A DNA stretch of 64,000 bases from Dyella sp. 2HG41-7 (GTDB lineage Bacteria > Pseudomonadota > Gammaproteobacteria > Xanthomonadales > Rhodanobacteraceae): the NCBI RefSeq assembly GCF_021390675.1, contig NZ_JAJEJV010000004.1, positions 434,001 to 498,000 on the forward strand, written 5' to 3'. Shown here piece after piece: positions 1 through 9,503 of the stretch; the first letter of the stretch is position 1; each line of letters opens with the position of its first letter. Made by a program: the position numbers and the translations under genes. The notes under the pieces were generated by a model, which saw nothing but the letters and a program-made list of their open reading frames with translations, searched no databases and had not been told where the DNA came from.

Positions 1-483
1 CGTCAAAAACACGTCCGTGGTGGCGGCCAAATACTGGACGGTGCTGCGATCCAGATGATCGTAGTGATCGTGCGAAAGAATCACGCCGCGAATCGGCGGC
101 AGATCGTGCAAGGCGATCGGCGGTTGATGAAAGCGCTTGGGTCCCATCCACTGAAACGGCGACGCGCGTTCGGCGAACACCGGATCGGTGAGCCAATAGC
201 CGCCGCGCAATTTCATCAGCATGGTGGAATGGCCCAGGCGATAAAGGCTGCGATCGGGCGCGGCGTCCAATTCGATGCGCGTGAGCGGTCGCACGGGCAG
301 CGGCGCGTCCGGCTGCGTTCCGGTGGGCTTGTTGAAGAGCGCGTTCCAGATGATGCGCAAGGTTGCGCCCGCCGCCTGCGACGGGCGCGGAACCGGATTA
401 TGGAAATGGCTATCGCGACGCTGCGGCGACGCCGCGTATTTATCGGCCTTGGGACGGAACGATTGGGCGAGGCGGGAAAGCAT
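1..483 (-). CDS. Metallo-beta-lactamase-fold hydrolase, partial (C-terminus off the left edge)
   Basis: Reads leftward from ATG at 483 and stays open for 161 codons to the window edge, so only the N-terminal half is present. Near residue 138 it has the metal-binding signature SHDHYDHLD (HxHxDH), preceded by RLGHSTMLMKLRGG and WLTDPVF. This is the layout of UlaG/NAPE-PLD-like metal-dependent hydrolases, which cleave phosphodiester or lactone bonds; the substrate is not inferable. It is divergent from a TetR gene with an inverted repeat in the shared 95-bp gap, so it is probably that regulator's target. No signal peptide is evident. The family is well supported; the exact function is unknown. 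Confidence 0.85.
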   Translation of the reverse strand, partial: MLSRLAQSFRPKADKYAASPQRRDSHFHNPVPRPSQAAGATLRIIWNALFNKPTGTQPDAPLPVRPLTRIELDAAPDRSLYRLGHSTMLMKLRGGYWLTDPVFAERASPFQWMGPKRFHQPPIALHDLPPIRGVILSHDHYDHLDRSTVQYLAATTDVFLT

Positions 484-530
484 GGTGGATTCCTGCGAAA
501 GGGGTATGTCGCGAATATGTACTGCACAGT

Positions 531-560
531 GTAGTTTACGGTCGAGAAAAAGTAAACTAC
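531..560. promoter_or_regulatory. Inverted repeat, probable TetR operator
   Basis: GTAGTTTAC (531-539) and GTAAACTAC (552-560) form a perfect 9-bp inverted repeat with a 12-bp spacer between the divergent hydrolase and TetR starts. Its position fits an autoregulatory operator; this is inference from placement and symmetry. Confidence 0.6.
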
Positions 561-578
561 TTGGTGTAAAATGTCCCC

Positions 579-1199
579 ATGCCCAGCTCCACCAACACTT
601 CCCAGCGCCTGACCGATCGCAAGCGCAAGGCGATCATCGAGGCGGCCATCGACGAATTCCGCACGGCCGGTTTCGAAACCACCAGCATGGATCGCATCGC
701 CGCGCGCGCCGAAGTGTCCAAGCGCACGGTCTACAACCACTTCCCCAGCAAGGAAGTGCTGTTCGCCGAAATCCTGCATCACTTGTGGGAAGCGATTGCG
801 GGTGGCGAAGCGTTGGCGTATCGCGCCGATCGTTCGTTGCGCGATCAATTGCTGGAATTGATCGCGCAAAAATTTCGTCTGCTCAACGACGAGGCATTCG
901 TATCGCTCGCACGTGTCGCCATCGCCGCCGGCATCCATTCGCCGGAGCGCGCGCGCGACATGGTGACGCGCATGAGCGAGCGCGAAGAAGGTTTGACCGT
1001 GTGGATACGCGCCGCTGCAAAAGACGGCCGCTTAAAGATCGACGATCCGGTTTTTGCGTCACATCAACTGCAGGGACTGATCAAAAATTTCGCGTTCTGG
1101 CCGCAAATCACACTGGCGCAGCCGCCGTTGAATGCAGCGATGCAGAAACTCGTGGCCGAAACTGCCGTGGACATGTTTCTCGGTTACTACGCGTCCTGA
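579..1199 (+). CDS. TetR/AcrR family transcriptional regulator
   Basis: A 206-residue protein with a canonical N-terminal TetR helix-turn-helix: AIIEAAIDEFRTAGFETTSM, then RIAARAEVSKRTVYNHFPSKEVLF (residues about 14-60). The remaining all-helical part would be the ligand-binding and dimerisation domain; it resembles the AefR-like C-terminal type, but the ligand cannot be predicted. It starts 18 bp after an inverted repeat and diverges from a metallo-hydrolase gene, the usual arrangement for local repression. Length is normal for the family and there are no signs of damage. Confidence 0.9.
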   Translation: MPSSTNTSQRLTDRKRKAIIEAAIDEFRTAGFETTSMDRIAARAEVSKRTVYNHFPSKEVLFAEILHHLWEAIAGGEALAYRADRSLRDQLLELIAQKFRLLNDEAFVSLARVAIAAGIHSPERARDMVTRMSEREEGLTVWIRAAAKDGRLKIDDPVFASHQLQGLIKNFAFWPQITLAQPPLNAAMQKLVAETAVDMFLGYYAS

Positions 1200-1357
1200 T
1201 CGATCTGCGCGATCGACAAAAAAAGTAATCCCTTCGACGACGTTCGCCACTTCGCGGCGATGAAGACTTTGTGAAATTACATCAATGCGTTGCAGTGTTT
1301 TTGCGCCGCAGCGTGACAGCTCGCACCGTCAGGGTGTTAATTCCGTCTTAGGGGACT

Positions 1358-1382
1358 TAGATCGATTCAAATTATCGGACTT
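1358..1382. promoter_or_regulatory. Operator-like ATCGAT site joined to a TCGGAC element
   Basis: TTAGATCGATTCAAATT is followed directly by TTATCGGACTT. The first half matches the recurrent ATCGAT sites near 12.2 and 17.5 kb; the second resembles the TTGTCSGACAA sites at 7549, 12220 and 28059, but is degenerate. Confidence 0.4.
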
Positions 1383-1740
1383 TTACGCCCTGCAGCGGCT
1401 AAGAATGATCCGAATGGTTTGAACTGGGGTGGGGAGAACGACGGACGCGCGCCATGCGCCGGCCGCTGGGTATTGCTTCCCGTCGAAACGGTTGAGGCGA
1501 GAGGGACGCCAACACATGCAATCAGAAATCGTCAGCATTCCCGGCATGACAGGCGCGCGAATCGCGTGCGCGTCTGCGTTCGTATGTTGCGCGCCATCCA
1601 TTGATCGGCCATCGCAACGATGGCTGTTTCTGACTAGGACGCGTCTGAGCGCCATCGGCGCCGGAGCCTTCGTCGTAACGCATCCCGTTCGTTGAAGCAT
1701 CGCGCGCCGAGGCGCCGAGCGCCCGTTCGCGGCCGAAATT

Positions 1741-1756
1741 TTGGATCGATCTAAAT
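1741..1756. promoter_or_regulatory. LacI-type operator candidate
   Basis: TTGGATCGATCTAAAT is near-palindromic around a central CG, as in LacI-family operators. It lies 130 bp before the TBDR start and matches the sites at 12181, 12363, 17441 and 17621. Confidence 0.5.
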
Positions 1757-1872
1757 CGAGGAGGAGGGAGTACGTCTTAACGATTCATCGCGTTTTTGCT
1801 GCACGTGATCAAACAGGGGGATCACCGCGCCAACTCAAGAAAAGGCGCTAATCAGAAAGGGAATCTAGAGAA

Positions 1873-4800
1873 ATGACTAACCTGCCACACGTGTCTACAC
1901 GCAAGCCGCTGTACGCCGCGCTCGCGCTGGCGATCTTGTCATTCGGCGGTTGCATGGGAATGCCCGCGATTGCCTTTGCCGCGCAAACCGCGCCGGCTCC
2001 CGCAAGCTCATCGACGCCGCCGCCCACGGTCCAAGCGTTCGATAGCAAAAAGCCCAAGAAGACCGATGGAAAAAAAGTAGCCGGGGACACCAATAATCCC
2101 ACCACGCTGCAGACCATCGTCGTGACGAGCTTTCGCCAGTCGATCGACCAGAACATGCAGGAGAAGCGCGACGCCAATTCGATCGTCGAGATCATCAACG
2201 CGCAAAACATCTCGCAGTTTCCGGCCAAAAATATCGCCGACGCGCTGGCGCACGTGCCCGGCGTGGTGATCAGCCGCGACGCCGGCGAGGGAAAAACGGT
2301 GAGCATTCGCGGCCTCGCGCCCGAACTTACGCTCACCGAATTGAACGGCAACTACGTCGCGTCGGCCGATACGTCGGACTCGCTCTCGCGCTCGTTCAAC
2401 TACACCTTGATGCCGGCCAATATGTTTTCCGACATCAAGCTCTACAAAAGTCTTGAAGCGCGATTGGACGAAGGCGGCATCGGCGGCGTGGTCGATCTGC
2501 ATACACGCCGCCCGCTGGAAATGCCCGCCAACGACGGCTTTATTTCGGTGAATGGCGCGGGCTCCGACAACAGCAGCAAGGTCAAGCCGCAGGTGTCGGC
2601 GTTGTGGTCCTGGCGTAACAAAGCGCAGACGTTCGGCGTGCTGGTCGCCGGTTCGTATCAGGAGCGCCAATCGACCGATGAACTTACCAATGCGTCGAAC
2701 TGGCACTGGTGGTCCAACAATTGCACCGACTTCACCACGTGCACGCAGCCGCCGGTGAATGTTCACGGTCAGCAGTTCGGCAGTTCGGTGGAGCCCAATA
2801 TCAACTTGTGGCCCGGCGGCGGCGTGACCGACCAGGCCAACAACAGTTATTCGGGTTATTGGATGCCGCAGCAGTTCAGCACCAGCCGCAACAATCTGGA
2901 CCTGAAAACCAAAGGTGCGCAGGTCACGCTGCAATTCAAACCGACCTCGAATTTTCTGCTGACGGGCAACTACTTTCGTTTCCAACGACAGCAAGATCAG
3001 ATCGAAAACACGGTGGAGATTCCCGAATGGGGTTTGCCCACCGGCAGCTATGCGGATCAGCAAGGCAATTTGCTTGCGCCGAACGGGCTGACCTTCGATC
3101 CGTCGCACACCATCGTGACGGGCGCGAGCTATCTCCTTCCCAATCCGGGCCAGGGCTGCAATTCGCTGACCAATCCCGTTACGGGCGCGCAACGCCAAGC
3201 GGTGGATGTGTGTTCGTCGCAGACGCCGTGGATCACGGGTAATTACTCCATCGAAAAAGCGCTCTCGCAAACCATCAACCTGGAAGGCGAATGGGACGGT
3301 GGCGGCAACCTCAGCGCTACGTTCAACGTCGGTCGCACGTGGGCGACCGGCGGTCCGTCGGTGGAACTGGGCATGGCGGCGAAGCCGCGCAACTTCGTCA
3401 ACGGACAGTGGGTGGACGGCAGCCAGGTCAGCCAGTGGACGTTGAACGGTACGCCGACGCTCACCGCGTCGCCGAACCAGTTGCAGAACATGCTGGCGGG
3501 CGAAGGTCAGGTGGATCTCGGCTCGACGGGCTCCAACTACATCGATACGCAGACGTCGCAGAATTTCGCGCAAGTCGACTTCACGTACGCGTTCGACTCC
3601 AGCTGGATGCAATCGCTGCAGTTCGGCCTGAAATACCGCGACAACCACGCGGAGCAGGAGAACTACGAGATTCGCTGGTATTGCCCAGGCACCACGGAGC
3701 AATTCCAAACCTGCGATCCGAATGCGGGAAATCTGCCGGCCAATTTCCTGTTGCCCACCATGCTCAACGGACACACGTTGGCGTTCAACGACAACATTTT
3801 TCCGGCGATCAATTTCCCGGCGTACTACAACTATCTCAACGCGACGTACGACCGCACGGTTTATCCGCATCCCGAAGACCGTTCCTACATCGGCGAACAG
3901 ATCGGGGCCGCGTATGTTCAGGCGAACATCGACACGGGGCCGGTACGCGGCAATGTCGGCTTGCGCTTTGTAAGCACGCTGCAAAATCTCACCGTCGCCG
4001 ACCAGATCACCACCAACAACGCGGTGTACTACCACTCGCCGCAGGGGGCCATTCTGATCTGCCCGACCACCGGCGTGAACATCGCTGGCGGGCCGTGCGC
4101 GCCAGGCGATTTCGAATATCTGCCGCAGGAACAGGCCGTCGTGGAGACGTTTACGAACGCCTCGCTGCGCAAGCGGTACAACAAACTGCTTCCGAGCTTC
4201 AATTTTTCATGGACGCTTCCGAATGACATCGTGCTGCGCGCCGCCGGCTCGCAAGCCTTGGCGCGCGCCAACTACACCGATCTGGCGCAGTTGGGCAGCC
4301 TGACCGATAACACGCAGGCGTATTACAACGACCGCAAGCAGTTCGGCGCGCCCTTGCCGGGCTGGTACGGCAGTGGCGCCAACATCAACCTCAAGCCTTT
4401 CACCGCGACGCAGTTCGATGTGGCGGGCGAGTGGTACTACGCGCCCGAATCGGTGGTCGGCGTGGACGTGTTCCAGAAAACGGTGAAGAACTTCGTGGTG
4501 CCGGTGACGGTCAACAACACGAATGTCGACGTCAACGGCACGCCGACGCCCTTTATGTCGTACAGCACCAACGCCAACGGTCGCTCGGGTACGTCGCGCG
4601 GCGTGGAAATCTACACGCAGCACACCTTCCCGTTCGGCATCGGCTACATCGCTAACTACACGCTCAACAAAACCAACGAAACCGCGGTGACGCTGGGCGA
4701 TACGGCAGTGGGCAAATCCGAACTGATCGGCAGCGCCAAATACGCGGCGAACATTTCGTTGTTCTACGAGAAGAACGGACTTCTGCTGCGCGCCACCAGC

Positions 4801-5055
4801 AATTGGACCGGCCGCACCATGGAAGGGCTGTCGTCCGGTTTGCCGTTGTACATGCAGCCGTACAACCAGATCGATCTGAACGGCGACTACGAGTTCACCA
4901 AACACTTTATGGTGACGGCGTCGATCATCAATCTCACGCGCTCCACTTCGCGCGAGTATTTGGGCAGCGATACCACGGACCGCCTCTACCAGCTCGAATA
5001 CGCGGGACGTCAGTACTATCTGGGCGTGACGTACAAGTTCGGAGATGGCGGTTGA
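1873..5055 (+). CDS. TonB-dependent receptor (glycan-locus type)
   Basis: A 1060-residue outer-membrane receptor. A signal sequence (to about residue 38, ending AIAFAAQ) is followed by a Pro-rich linker, a TonB-box-like TIVVTSF near residue 77, and a plug domain with IADALAHVPGVVISRD and VSIRGLAPELTLTELNG (about 95-200). A large 22-strand-type barrel follows, with aromatic strands and a C-terminal strand YYLGVTYKF. It should import a large oligosaccharide or chelate using TonB energy. The glycosidases immediately downstream (GH92, GH2) point to a mannose- or galactose-containing glycan. The start has a weak ribosome site (AGAAAGGGAATC). Family assignment is firm; substrate is inferred from context. 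Confidence 0.93.
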   Translation: MTNLPHVSTRKPLYAALALAILSFGGCMGMPAIAFAAQTAPAPASSSTPPPTVQAFDSKKPKKTDGKKVAGDTNNPTTLQTIVVTSFRQSIDQNMQEKRDANSIVEIINAQNISQFPAKNIADALAHVPGVVISRDAGEGKTVSIRGLAPELTLTELNGNYVASADTSDSLSRSFNYTLMPANMFSDIKLYKSLEARLDEGGIGGVVDLHTRRPLEMPANDGFISVNGAGSDNSSKVKPQVSALWSWRNKAQTFGVLVAGSYQERQSTDELTNASNWHWWSNNCTDFTTCTQPPVNVHGQQFGSSVEPNINLWPGGGVTDQANNSYSGYWMPQQFSTSRNNLDLKTKGAQVTLQFKPTSNFLLTGNYFRFQRQQDQIENTVEIPEWGLPTGSYADQQGNLLAPNGLTFDPSHTIVTGASYLLPNPGQGCNSLTNPVTGAQRQAVDVCSSQTPWITGNYSIEKALSQTINLEGEWDGGGNLSATFNVGRTWATGGPSVELGMAAKPRNFVNGQWVDGSQVSQWTLNGTPTLTASPNQLQNMLAGEGQVDLGSTGSNYIDTQTSQNFAQVDFTYAFDSSWMQSLQFGLKYRDNHAEQENYEIRWYCPGTTEQFQTCDPNAGNLPANFLLPTMLNGHTLAFNDNIFPAINFPAYYNYLNATYDRTVYPHPEDRSYIGEQIGAAYVQANIDTGPVRGNVGLRFVSTLQNLTVADQITTNNAVYYHSPQGAILICPTTGVNIAGGPCAPGDFEYLPQEQAVVETFTNASLRKRYNKLLPSFNFSWTLPNDIVLRAAGSQALARANYTDLAQLGSLTDNTQAYYNDRKQFGAPLPGWYGSGANINLKPFTATQFDVAGEWYYAPESVVGVDVFQKTVKNFVVPVTVNNTNVDVNGTPTPFMSYSTNANGRSGTSRGVEIYTQHTFPFGIGYIANYTLNKTNETAVTLGDTAVGKSELIGSAKYAANISLFYEKNGLLLRATSNWTGRTMEGLSSGLPLYMQPYNQIDLNGDYEFTKHFMVTASIINLTRSTSREYLGSDTTDRLYQLEYAGRQYYLGVTYKFGDGG

Positions 5056-5066
5056 AAAACGACGCG

Positions 5067-5093
5067 CGAGGTCAGGCACGCAGCCTGACCTCG
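5067..5093 (+). other. Intercistronic hairpin
   Basis: CGAGGTCAGG (5067-5076) pairs with CCTGACCTCG (5084-5093) around a 7-nt loop, just after the TBDR stop. There is no U-tract, so it more likely sets relative expression or mRNA stability than terminates fully before the GH92 gene. Confidence 0.6.
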
Positions 5094-5130
5094 CCGCGGT
5101 CTCGCACGGATGTTTGATGTGGAGCAGGTT

Positions 5131-7518
5131 ATGAATTCAATTCGCGCGCGTCTTCGTCGTCGCGCTCTCACAGTCCGTCAACGACACGCGATGCTGATCG
5201 TCGCGTTAGCGGTCTTTGCATTCGGAAGCATCGGCAACAGTCGTGCGCAGAATCACGCTGCATCGCAGACAGCGGTCGATGAAGCCAACCCGTTGGTGGG
5301 CACCGCACCGCTGGATCAGCAGGATCTGATCGGCAACGCGCCGCCGCCCGGTGAGATGTTGTATTCCGGCATGACGTCGCCCGGCGCGAGCTTGCCGCAA
5401 AGCACGACCGAAGCGGCGCCCGTCAACGTCAACGCCGATCTCAGCTATCCCACCGGCGTCGCCACGTCCTACAACTACGGCCGTCCGACGATGATCGGTT
5501 TCACCGGCGGCGGCTCGACGTATGGCGCGCGCGCCGCGCCGATGATCATGCCGGTGGTGGGCGACTGGACGATGCCGCCCGATTACACGCCATCGTATTA
5601 CGACAAGGCGAGCGAGAAAGCGTCGCCCGGCTATTACGCTGTCGATCTCGCCACCTTCCGCACGCGCGTCGAACTGACGGCGGCGCAGTGGACCAGCCTG
5701 ATGCGCTTCACCTTTCCGGCAAGCCATCGCGCCAATGTCGTCGTCAATTTGCGTCACGCCGGTGGTGACGTGGAAGTGGTCGGCGATCGCATCATTCGCG
5801 GCGTCGCCGAAGGGACGCGCAAAGAACGCGATACGGACGGTGCCTATTTCGTCGCCGAGTTCTCGCGCCCCTTCGCCAGCTTCGGCACGTTCCGCGCAGA
5901 CCACAACGACAATGACCACGGATTCGGCAGCGAAGACGTGCAGGCCGGACGGCGCACGGTATCCGGCAATTACGCGGGCGCATACGTCACCTTCGACACG
6001 AAGGATGGCGAACAGGTATTGGTGCGCGTCGCGCACGGTCACAGCGCCGAGGAAGCCGAACAACGGCTGCACGCCGACGATTCAAACTGGGACTTCGACC
6101 GCGTGCATGCGCAAGCGCGCGCCGCGTGGGCAAAGCTGTTCGACCGCGTCGAAGTCGAAGGCGGCACGCCCAAGCAACGCATGCTGTTTTATTCGACGTT
6201 GTATCACTCGTTCGCCAGTCCGCGTTTGATCGCGCGCAAAGGTGCGCGCTTTACCGATGCAAGCGGCCGCGTTCAAGTCGCCGACTACGATCACTACAGT
6301 CCGGTGCCTTTCTGGGACACCGGACGCAATCAAATCGCGTTGTTGATGCTGATCGAGCCGGACGTGGTGCAAAACATCATGCGTTCCGAATTGGATCGCG
6401 CGCGCGAACGCGGTTACATGGACACCTCATTCCACGGCGATCACGCCGTGTTTATGTACGACGGCGCTTGGCAGCGCGGCATTCCGTTCGACTATGCGAG
6501 CGTTTACGCGTATCTGCGCAAGAACGCGACCGATCCCAACGGTCCGCGCGGGTATCTCGCCGAATACATGAAGAACGGCTGGATTTCCGACATCGTTCCA
6601 GCGGGAAATCCCAGCCCGCCCTACGCGGGCGGCAAAGCGGGCGTCGCCACCACGCTCGAATACGCCTGGGACGATCACGCGCTGGCGGATGTCGCGCGCC
6701 GACTCGGAAAAACCGACGACGCCGAGATGTTTCAGCGTCGCGCGGCGAACTACCGCAACATGTTCGATCCGACCGTCGGCTTCTTTCGCGGTCGCACCGA
6801 AGACGGCAAATGGATCTCGCCGTTCGATCCCGGCGAGCCGTACTACAACTTTATGATGAAGGAAGCGTCGGGCTGGTCCACGTTGTGGCTGGTGCCGCAC
6901 GACATGCAGGGGTTGATCGACTTGCTCGGCGGACGCGATGCCTTCAACGCAAAGCTCGACGCGTTTTTCTCCACGCCGTATCGGGCGAAAGGCATTTGTC
7001 GCGACTGCACCGGCATGATCGGCGAATACGTGCAGGGCAATCAGCCGGATCAGCAAGCGGCCTATCTGTACGCATGGAGCGGCGAACCGTGGAAGACGCA
7101 AGCGCTGACGCGCCGCATTCTCGCCGATCTCTACGGCAGCGACGCCAGTGGCTACGCGTATCCCGGCATGGACGATCAAGGTTCGACGTCCTCGTGGTAT
7201 GTGCTGAGCGCGATGGGTTTTTATCCGGTCGATCCTTCGAGCCCCGATTACATTCTGGGCAGTCCCATTTTTGATCGCGTGCGCTTGCATTTGGGCAATG
7301 GAAAAATTTTCGAGATCGTTGCGCGCAACAACTCGGCGCAAAACAAATACATCCAATCCGCCACGCTCGACGGAAAGCCGTGGACCAAACCGTGGTTCCG
7401 TCAGGGCGACATCGCGAACGGCGCGACCTTGGTGCTCACGATGGGGCCGGAGCCCAACAAAACCTGGGGCGCCAATCCTCAGGATGCGCCGCCTTCGATG
7501 ACGGCTAGCAGGCCGTGA
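5131..7518 (+). CDS. Glycoside hydrolase family 92 (alpha-mannosidase-like), secreted
   Basis: The ATG at 5131 follows GGAG; an earlier in-frame ATG at 5110 lacks a ribosome site. A signal peptide (AMLIVALAVFAFGSIGNSRAQ) precedes an N-terminal beta-sandwich and an (alpha/alpha)6 barrel. GH92 hallmarks are NPLVGTA near the mature N-terminus, FWDTGRNQIALL, and the C-terminal block GMDDQGSTSSWYVLSAMGFY (residues about 679-698), which holds the conserved acidic residues. GH92 enzymes are Ca2+-dependent exo-alpha-mannosidases acting on N-glycan-type mannosides in the periplasm. It lies 75 bp downstream of a TBDR and upstream of a GH2 gene, so it probably trims imported glycan. Linkage specificity cannot be read. 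Confidence 0.88.
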   Translation: MNSIRARLRRRALTVRQRHAMLIVALAVFAFGSIGNSRAQNHAASQTAVDEANPLVGTAPLDQQDLIGNAPPPGEMLYSGMTSPGASLPQSTTEAAPVNVNADLSYPTGVATSYNYGRPTMIGFTGGGSTYGARAAPMIMPVVGDWTMPPDYTPSYYDKASEKASPGYYAVDLATFRTRVELTAAQWTSLMRFTFPASHRANVVVNLRHAGGDVEVVGDRIIRGVAEGTRKERDTDGAYFVAEFSRPFASFGTFRADHNDNDHGFGSEDVQAGRRTVSGNYAGAYVTFDTKDGEQVLVRVAHGHSAEEAEQRLHADDSNWDFDRVHAQARAAWAKLFDRVEVEGGTPKQRMLFYSTLYHSFASPRLIARKGARFTDASGRVQVADYDHYSPVPFWDTGRNQIALLMLIEPDVVQNIMRSELDRARERGYMDTSFHGDHAVFMYDGAWQRGIPFDYASVYAYLRKNATDPNGPRGYLAEYMKNGWISDIVPAGNPSPPYAGGKAGVATTLEYAWDDHALADVARRLGKTDDAEMFQRRAANYRNMFDPTVGFFRGRTEDGKWISPFDPGEPYYNFMMKEASGWSTLWLVPHDMQGLIDLLGGRDAFNAKLDAFFSTPYRAKGICRDCTGMIGEYVQGNQPDQQAAYLYAWSGEPWKTQALTRRILADLYGSDASGYAYPGMDDQGSTSSWYVLSAMGFYPVDPSSPDYILGSPIFDRVRLHLGNGKIFEIVARNNSAQNKYIQSATLDGKPWTKPWFRQGDIANGATLVLTMGPEPNKTWGANPQDAPPSMTASRP

Positions 7519-7546
7519 TTTGTGCGGGAAACTCCTGACTTTGGAC

Positions 7547-7563
7547 ATTTGTCCGACAATTGG
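7547..7563. promoter_or_regulatory. GntR/FadR-type operator candidate
   Basis: TTGTCCGACAA (7549-7559) matches the FadR-subfamily consensus TNGTNNNACNA and continues into ATTGG. It sits between the GH92 stop and the GH2 start; closely similar sites occur at 12220 and 28059. Confidence 0.5.
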
Positions 7564-7622
7564 TCATGCTTAGGTGCGCGGTGCGCGACACCGCTTCGAG
7601 CGACGTCGATGAGGGAAAGCGA

Positions 7623-9479
7623 ATGATGGGCAAGTTCTACGTTCGGTGCGCGTGCATCAGCATGGCGCTGGGGTTCGCGTTGGTCGCGATGGCGGCGACG
7701 GATCAGGCCACGGTGTGGAGCGGCAAGATGGCGCCCTTGGCGACGCCGTGGACCGCCGACGTATCGCCGAGCAACGCGTTGCCCGATTATCCGCGACCGC
7801 AATTGGCGCGCCCGTCGTTGGAACATCCGCAATGGATCAGTTTGAACGGACTATGGCAGTTCGCGCCGAGCGACGGACAAAGCGCGCCGCCGTTCGGTCA
7901 GACGTTGAAGGAAAAAGTGCTGGTGCCGTATCCGATCGAGTCGGTGCTCTCGGGTGTGCAAAAACATTCGGACTTTATGTTCTACCGCCGACTGGTGGAT
8001 ATTCCTGCAGCCTTCACCGCCCACGGTCAGCACGTGCAATTGAACTTCGGCGCGGTGGATAACGACGCCACCGTGTACGTCAACGGCAAGCAGGTGGCGC
8101 AACATACTGGCGGCTACACGTCGTTCAGCGCAGACATCACGTCGGCGCTACGCACGCACGCTCCGCAGGAAATCGTCGTGGCCGTGCACGCGCCGGTCGA
8201 TGGCGCGAACGTGATGATCGGCAAGCAGCGATTGAAACCCGACGGCATCTTCTACACCGCCGCGTCGGGCATTTGGCAGTCGGTATGGCTGGAACCGGTG
8301 CCGGCGACCAGCTTGTCGCAACTGACGTTCACGTCGGCGCGCAGTTTGGATGCTTTCGACGTCACCGCAAAACTGCAAGGTCGCAGCGACGGCGCAACCT
8401 TGCATGTCGTCGCGTATGCAGACGGAAAGAAAGTGGGCGAAGCAAGCGGATCAGCCAGTGAACCGCTGCACGTGGCAATTGCGCATCCGCATCTGTGGAG
8501 CCCGCAGGATCCGTTCTTGTACACCTTCAAAGCCACGCTGACGCAAGGCGAGCAGCACGACGAGGTGACCAGTTATGCAGGCTTGCGCACCATCGCCATC
8601 GAGAAAGTGGGCGGACGCAATCGCATCGTGTTGAACGGCAAGCCGACATTTCTGCTCGCGACCTTGGATCAAGGCTACTGGCCCGACGGCATCTACACCG
8701 CACCCACCGACGCCGCGCTCAAGTTCGACATCCAAAAAACCAAAGACCTCGGTTTCAACACCATCCGCAAACACATCAAGGTCGAGCCGGCGCGCTGGTA
8801 TTACTGGACCGACCGCATCGGTTTGATGGTGTGGCAGGACATGCCGGCACTGCCGACCGGCAGCAACGACAAACTCAGCGACGCCGATAAAGCCAATTTC
8901 CGCGCGGACGTGACCGCTATCGTCAATCAACTCAAAGGCGAAACGTCGATCATCGGCTGGATTCCGTTCAACGAAGGCTGGGGCCAGTGGAGTATTCCCG
9001 CCGCCGCCGAACTCGCCGCGCAGATCAAGCAACTCGATCCCTCGCGCCTGGTCGATGCGCGCAGCGGCGCCAACTGCTGCGACACCAAGGGCGATCCGCA
9101 CGCGGGCGATGTGTACGACGTGCACGAATACCAAGGCCCCGGATTGCCCAGTCCGGATGCAGCGCGCGCCGCCATCGACGGCGAGCACGGCGGTTTGACG
9201 CTCGGCATTCCCGGCCACGTGTGGCCCAACACGCCGATCAATCCGTATGGCGCGGTGAAAGATCGCGACGCGTTGAACGCAGGTTATGTCGCCAACACCG
9301 CCGTGCTGCGCGACAAAGGCGTTCCAAAGGGCATGTCGGGCAGCGTCTACACGCAGATCACCGATGTCGAAGGCGAGCACAATGGCCTGTACACCTACGA
9401 CCGCAAGATCGAAAAAGTGGACGAAGCCAAAGTGCGCGCAATCAATGAAGCGACGATCCGTGCAGGCGCGCAGCCGTAA
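7623..9479 (+). CDS. Glycoside hydrolase family 2 (beta-galactosidase/beta-glycosidase-like), secreted
   Basis: Started at ATG 7623 behind GAGGGA; the next codon but one is also ATG. A signal peptide (to about residue 25, ALVAMAAT) is followed by a sugar-binding jelly-roll (WISLNGLWQF, FMFYRRLVDIP, GGYTSFSADI), an immunoglobulin-like domain and a TIM barrel. The acid/base Glu is in PFNEGWGQW (about residue 451); the nucleophile is probably the Glu in GEHGGL (about 520). Retaining exo-beta-glycosidase is the expected activity; galactoside, mannoside or glucuronide cannot be distinguished. It lies 104 bp after GH92, with its own operator-like site in the gap, so it may have separate control. 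Confidence 0.88.
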   Translation: MMGKFYVRCACISMALGFALVAMAATDQATVWSGKMAPLATPWTADVSPSNALPDYPRPQLARPSLEHPQWISLNGLWQFAPSDGQSAPPFGQTLKEKVLVPYPIESVLSGVQKHSDFMFYRRLVDIPAAFTAHGQHVQLNFGAVDNDATVYVNGKQVAQHTGGYTSFSADITSALRTHAPQEIVVAVHAPVDGANVMIGKQRLKPDGIFYTAASGIWQSVWLEPVPATSLSQLTFTSARSLDAFDVTAKLQGRSDGATLHVVAYADGKKVGEASGSASEPLHVAIAHPHLWSPQDPFLYTFKATLTQGEQHDEVTSYAGLRTIAIEKVGGRNRIVLNGKPTFLLATLDQGYWPDGIYTAPTDAALKFDIQKTKDLGFNTIRKHIKVEPARWYYWTDRIGLMVWQDMPALPTGSNDKLSDADKANFRADVTAIVNQLKGETSIIGWIPFNEGWGQWSIPAAAELAAQIKQLDPSRLVDARSGANCCDTKGDPHAGDVYDVHEYQGPGLPSPDAARAAIDGEHGGLTLGIPGHVWPNTPINPYGAVKDRDALNAGYVANTAVLRDKGVPKGMSGSVYTQITDVEGEHNGLYTYDRKIEKVDEAKVRAINEATIRAGAQP

Positions 9480-9488
9480 CGGCTGCGC
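9468..9488. terminator. Convergent hairpin, bidirectional terminator candidate
   Basis: GCGCAGCCG and CGGCTGCGC form a 9-bp stem with the GH2 stop codon TAA as its loop. It separates the convergent GH2 and SDR genes. No U-tract is present. Confidence 0.5.
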
Positions 9489-9503
9489 GTTCGCGTCGGT
9501 GAG

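Larger units (their letters stand above)
1200..1872. other. Intergenic region upstream of TBDR locus 1
   Basis: About 670 bp with no convincing gene; short open frames here lack ribosome sites and family resemblance. It contains ATCGAT-centred operator-like sites at 1358 and 1741 and a TTATCGGAC element at 1372, and presumably the TBDR promoter. No clear -35/-10 pair was identified. Confidence 0.6.

Noticed and set aside
2008-4035. Long open frame opposite the locus 1 TBDR
   Set aside because: Arg/His-rich translation with no family features; a by-product of high GC third-position bias in the TBDR gene.
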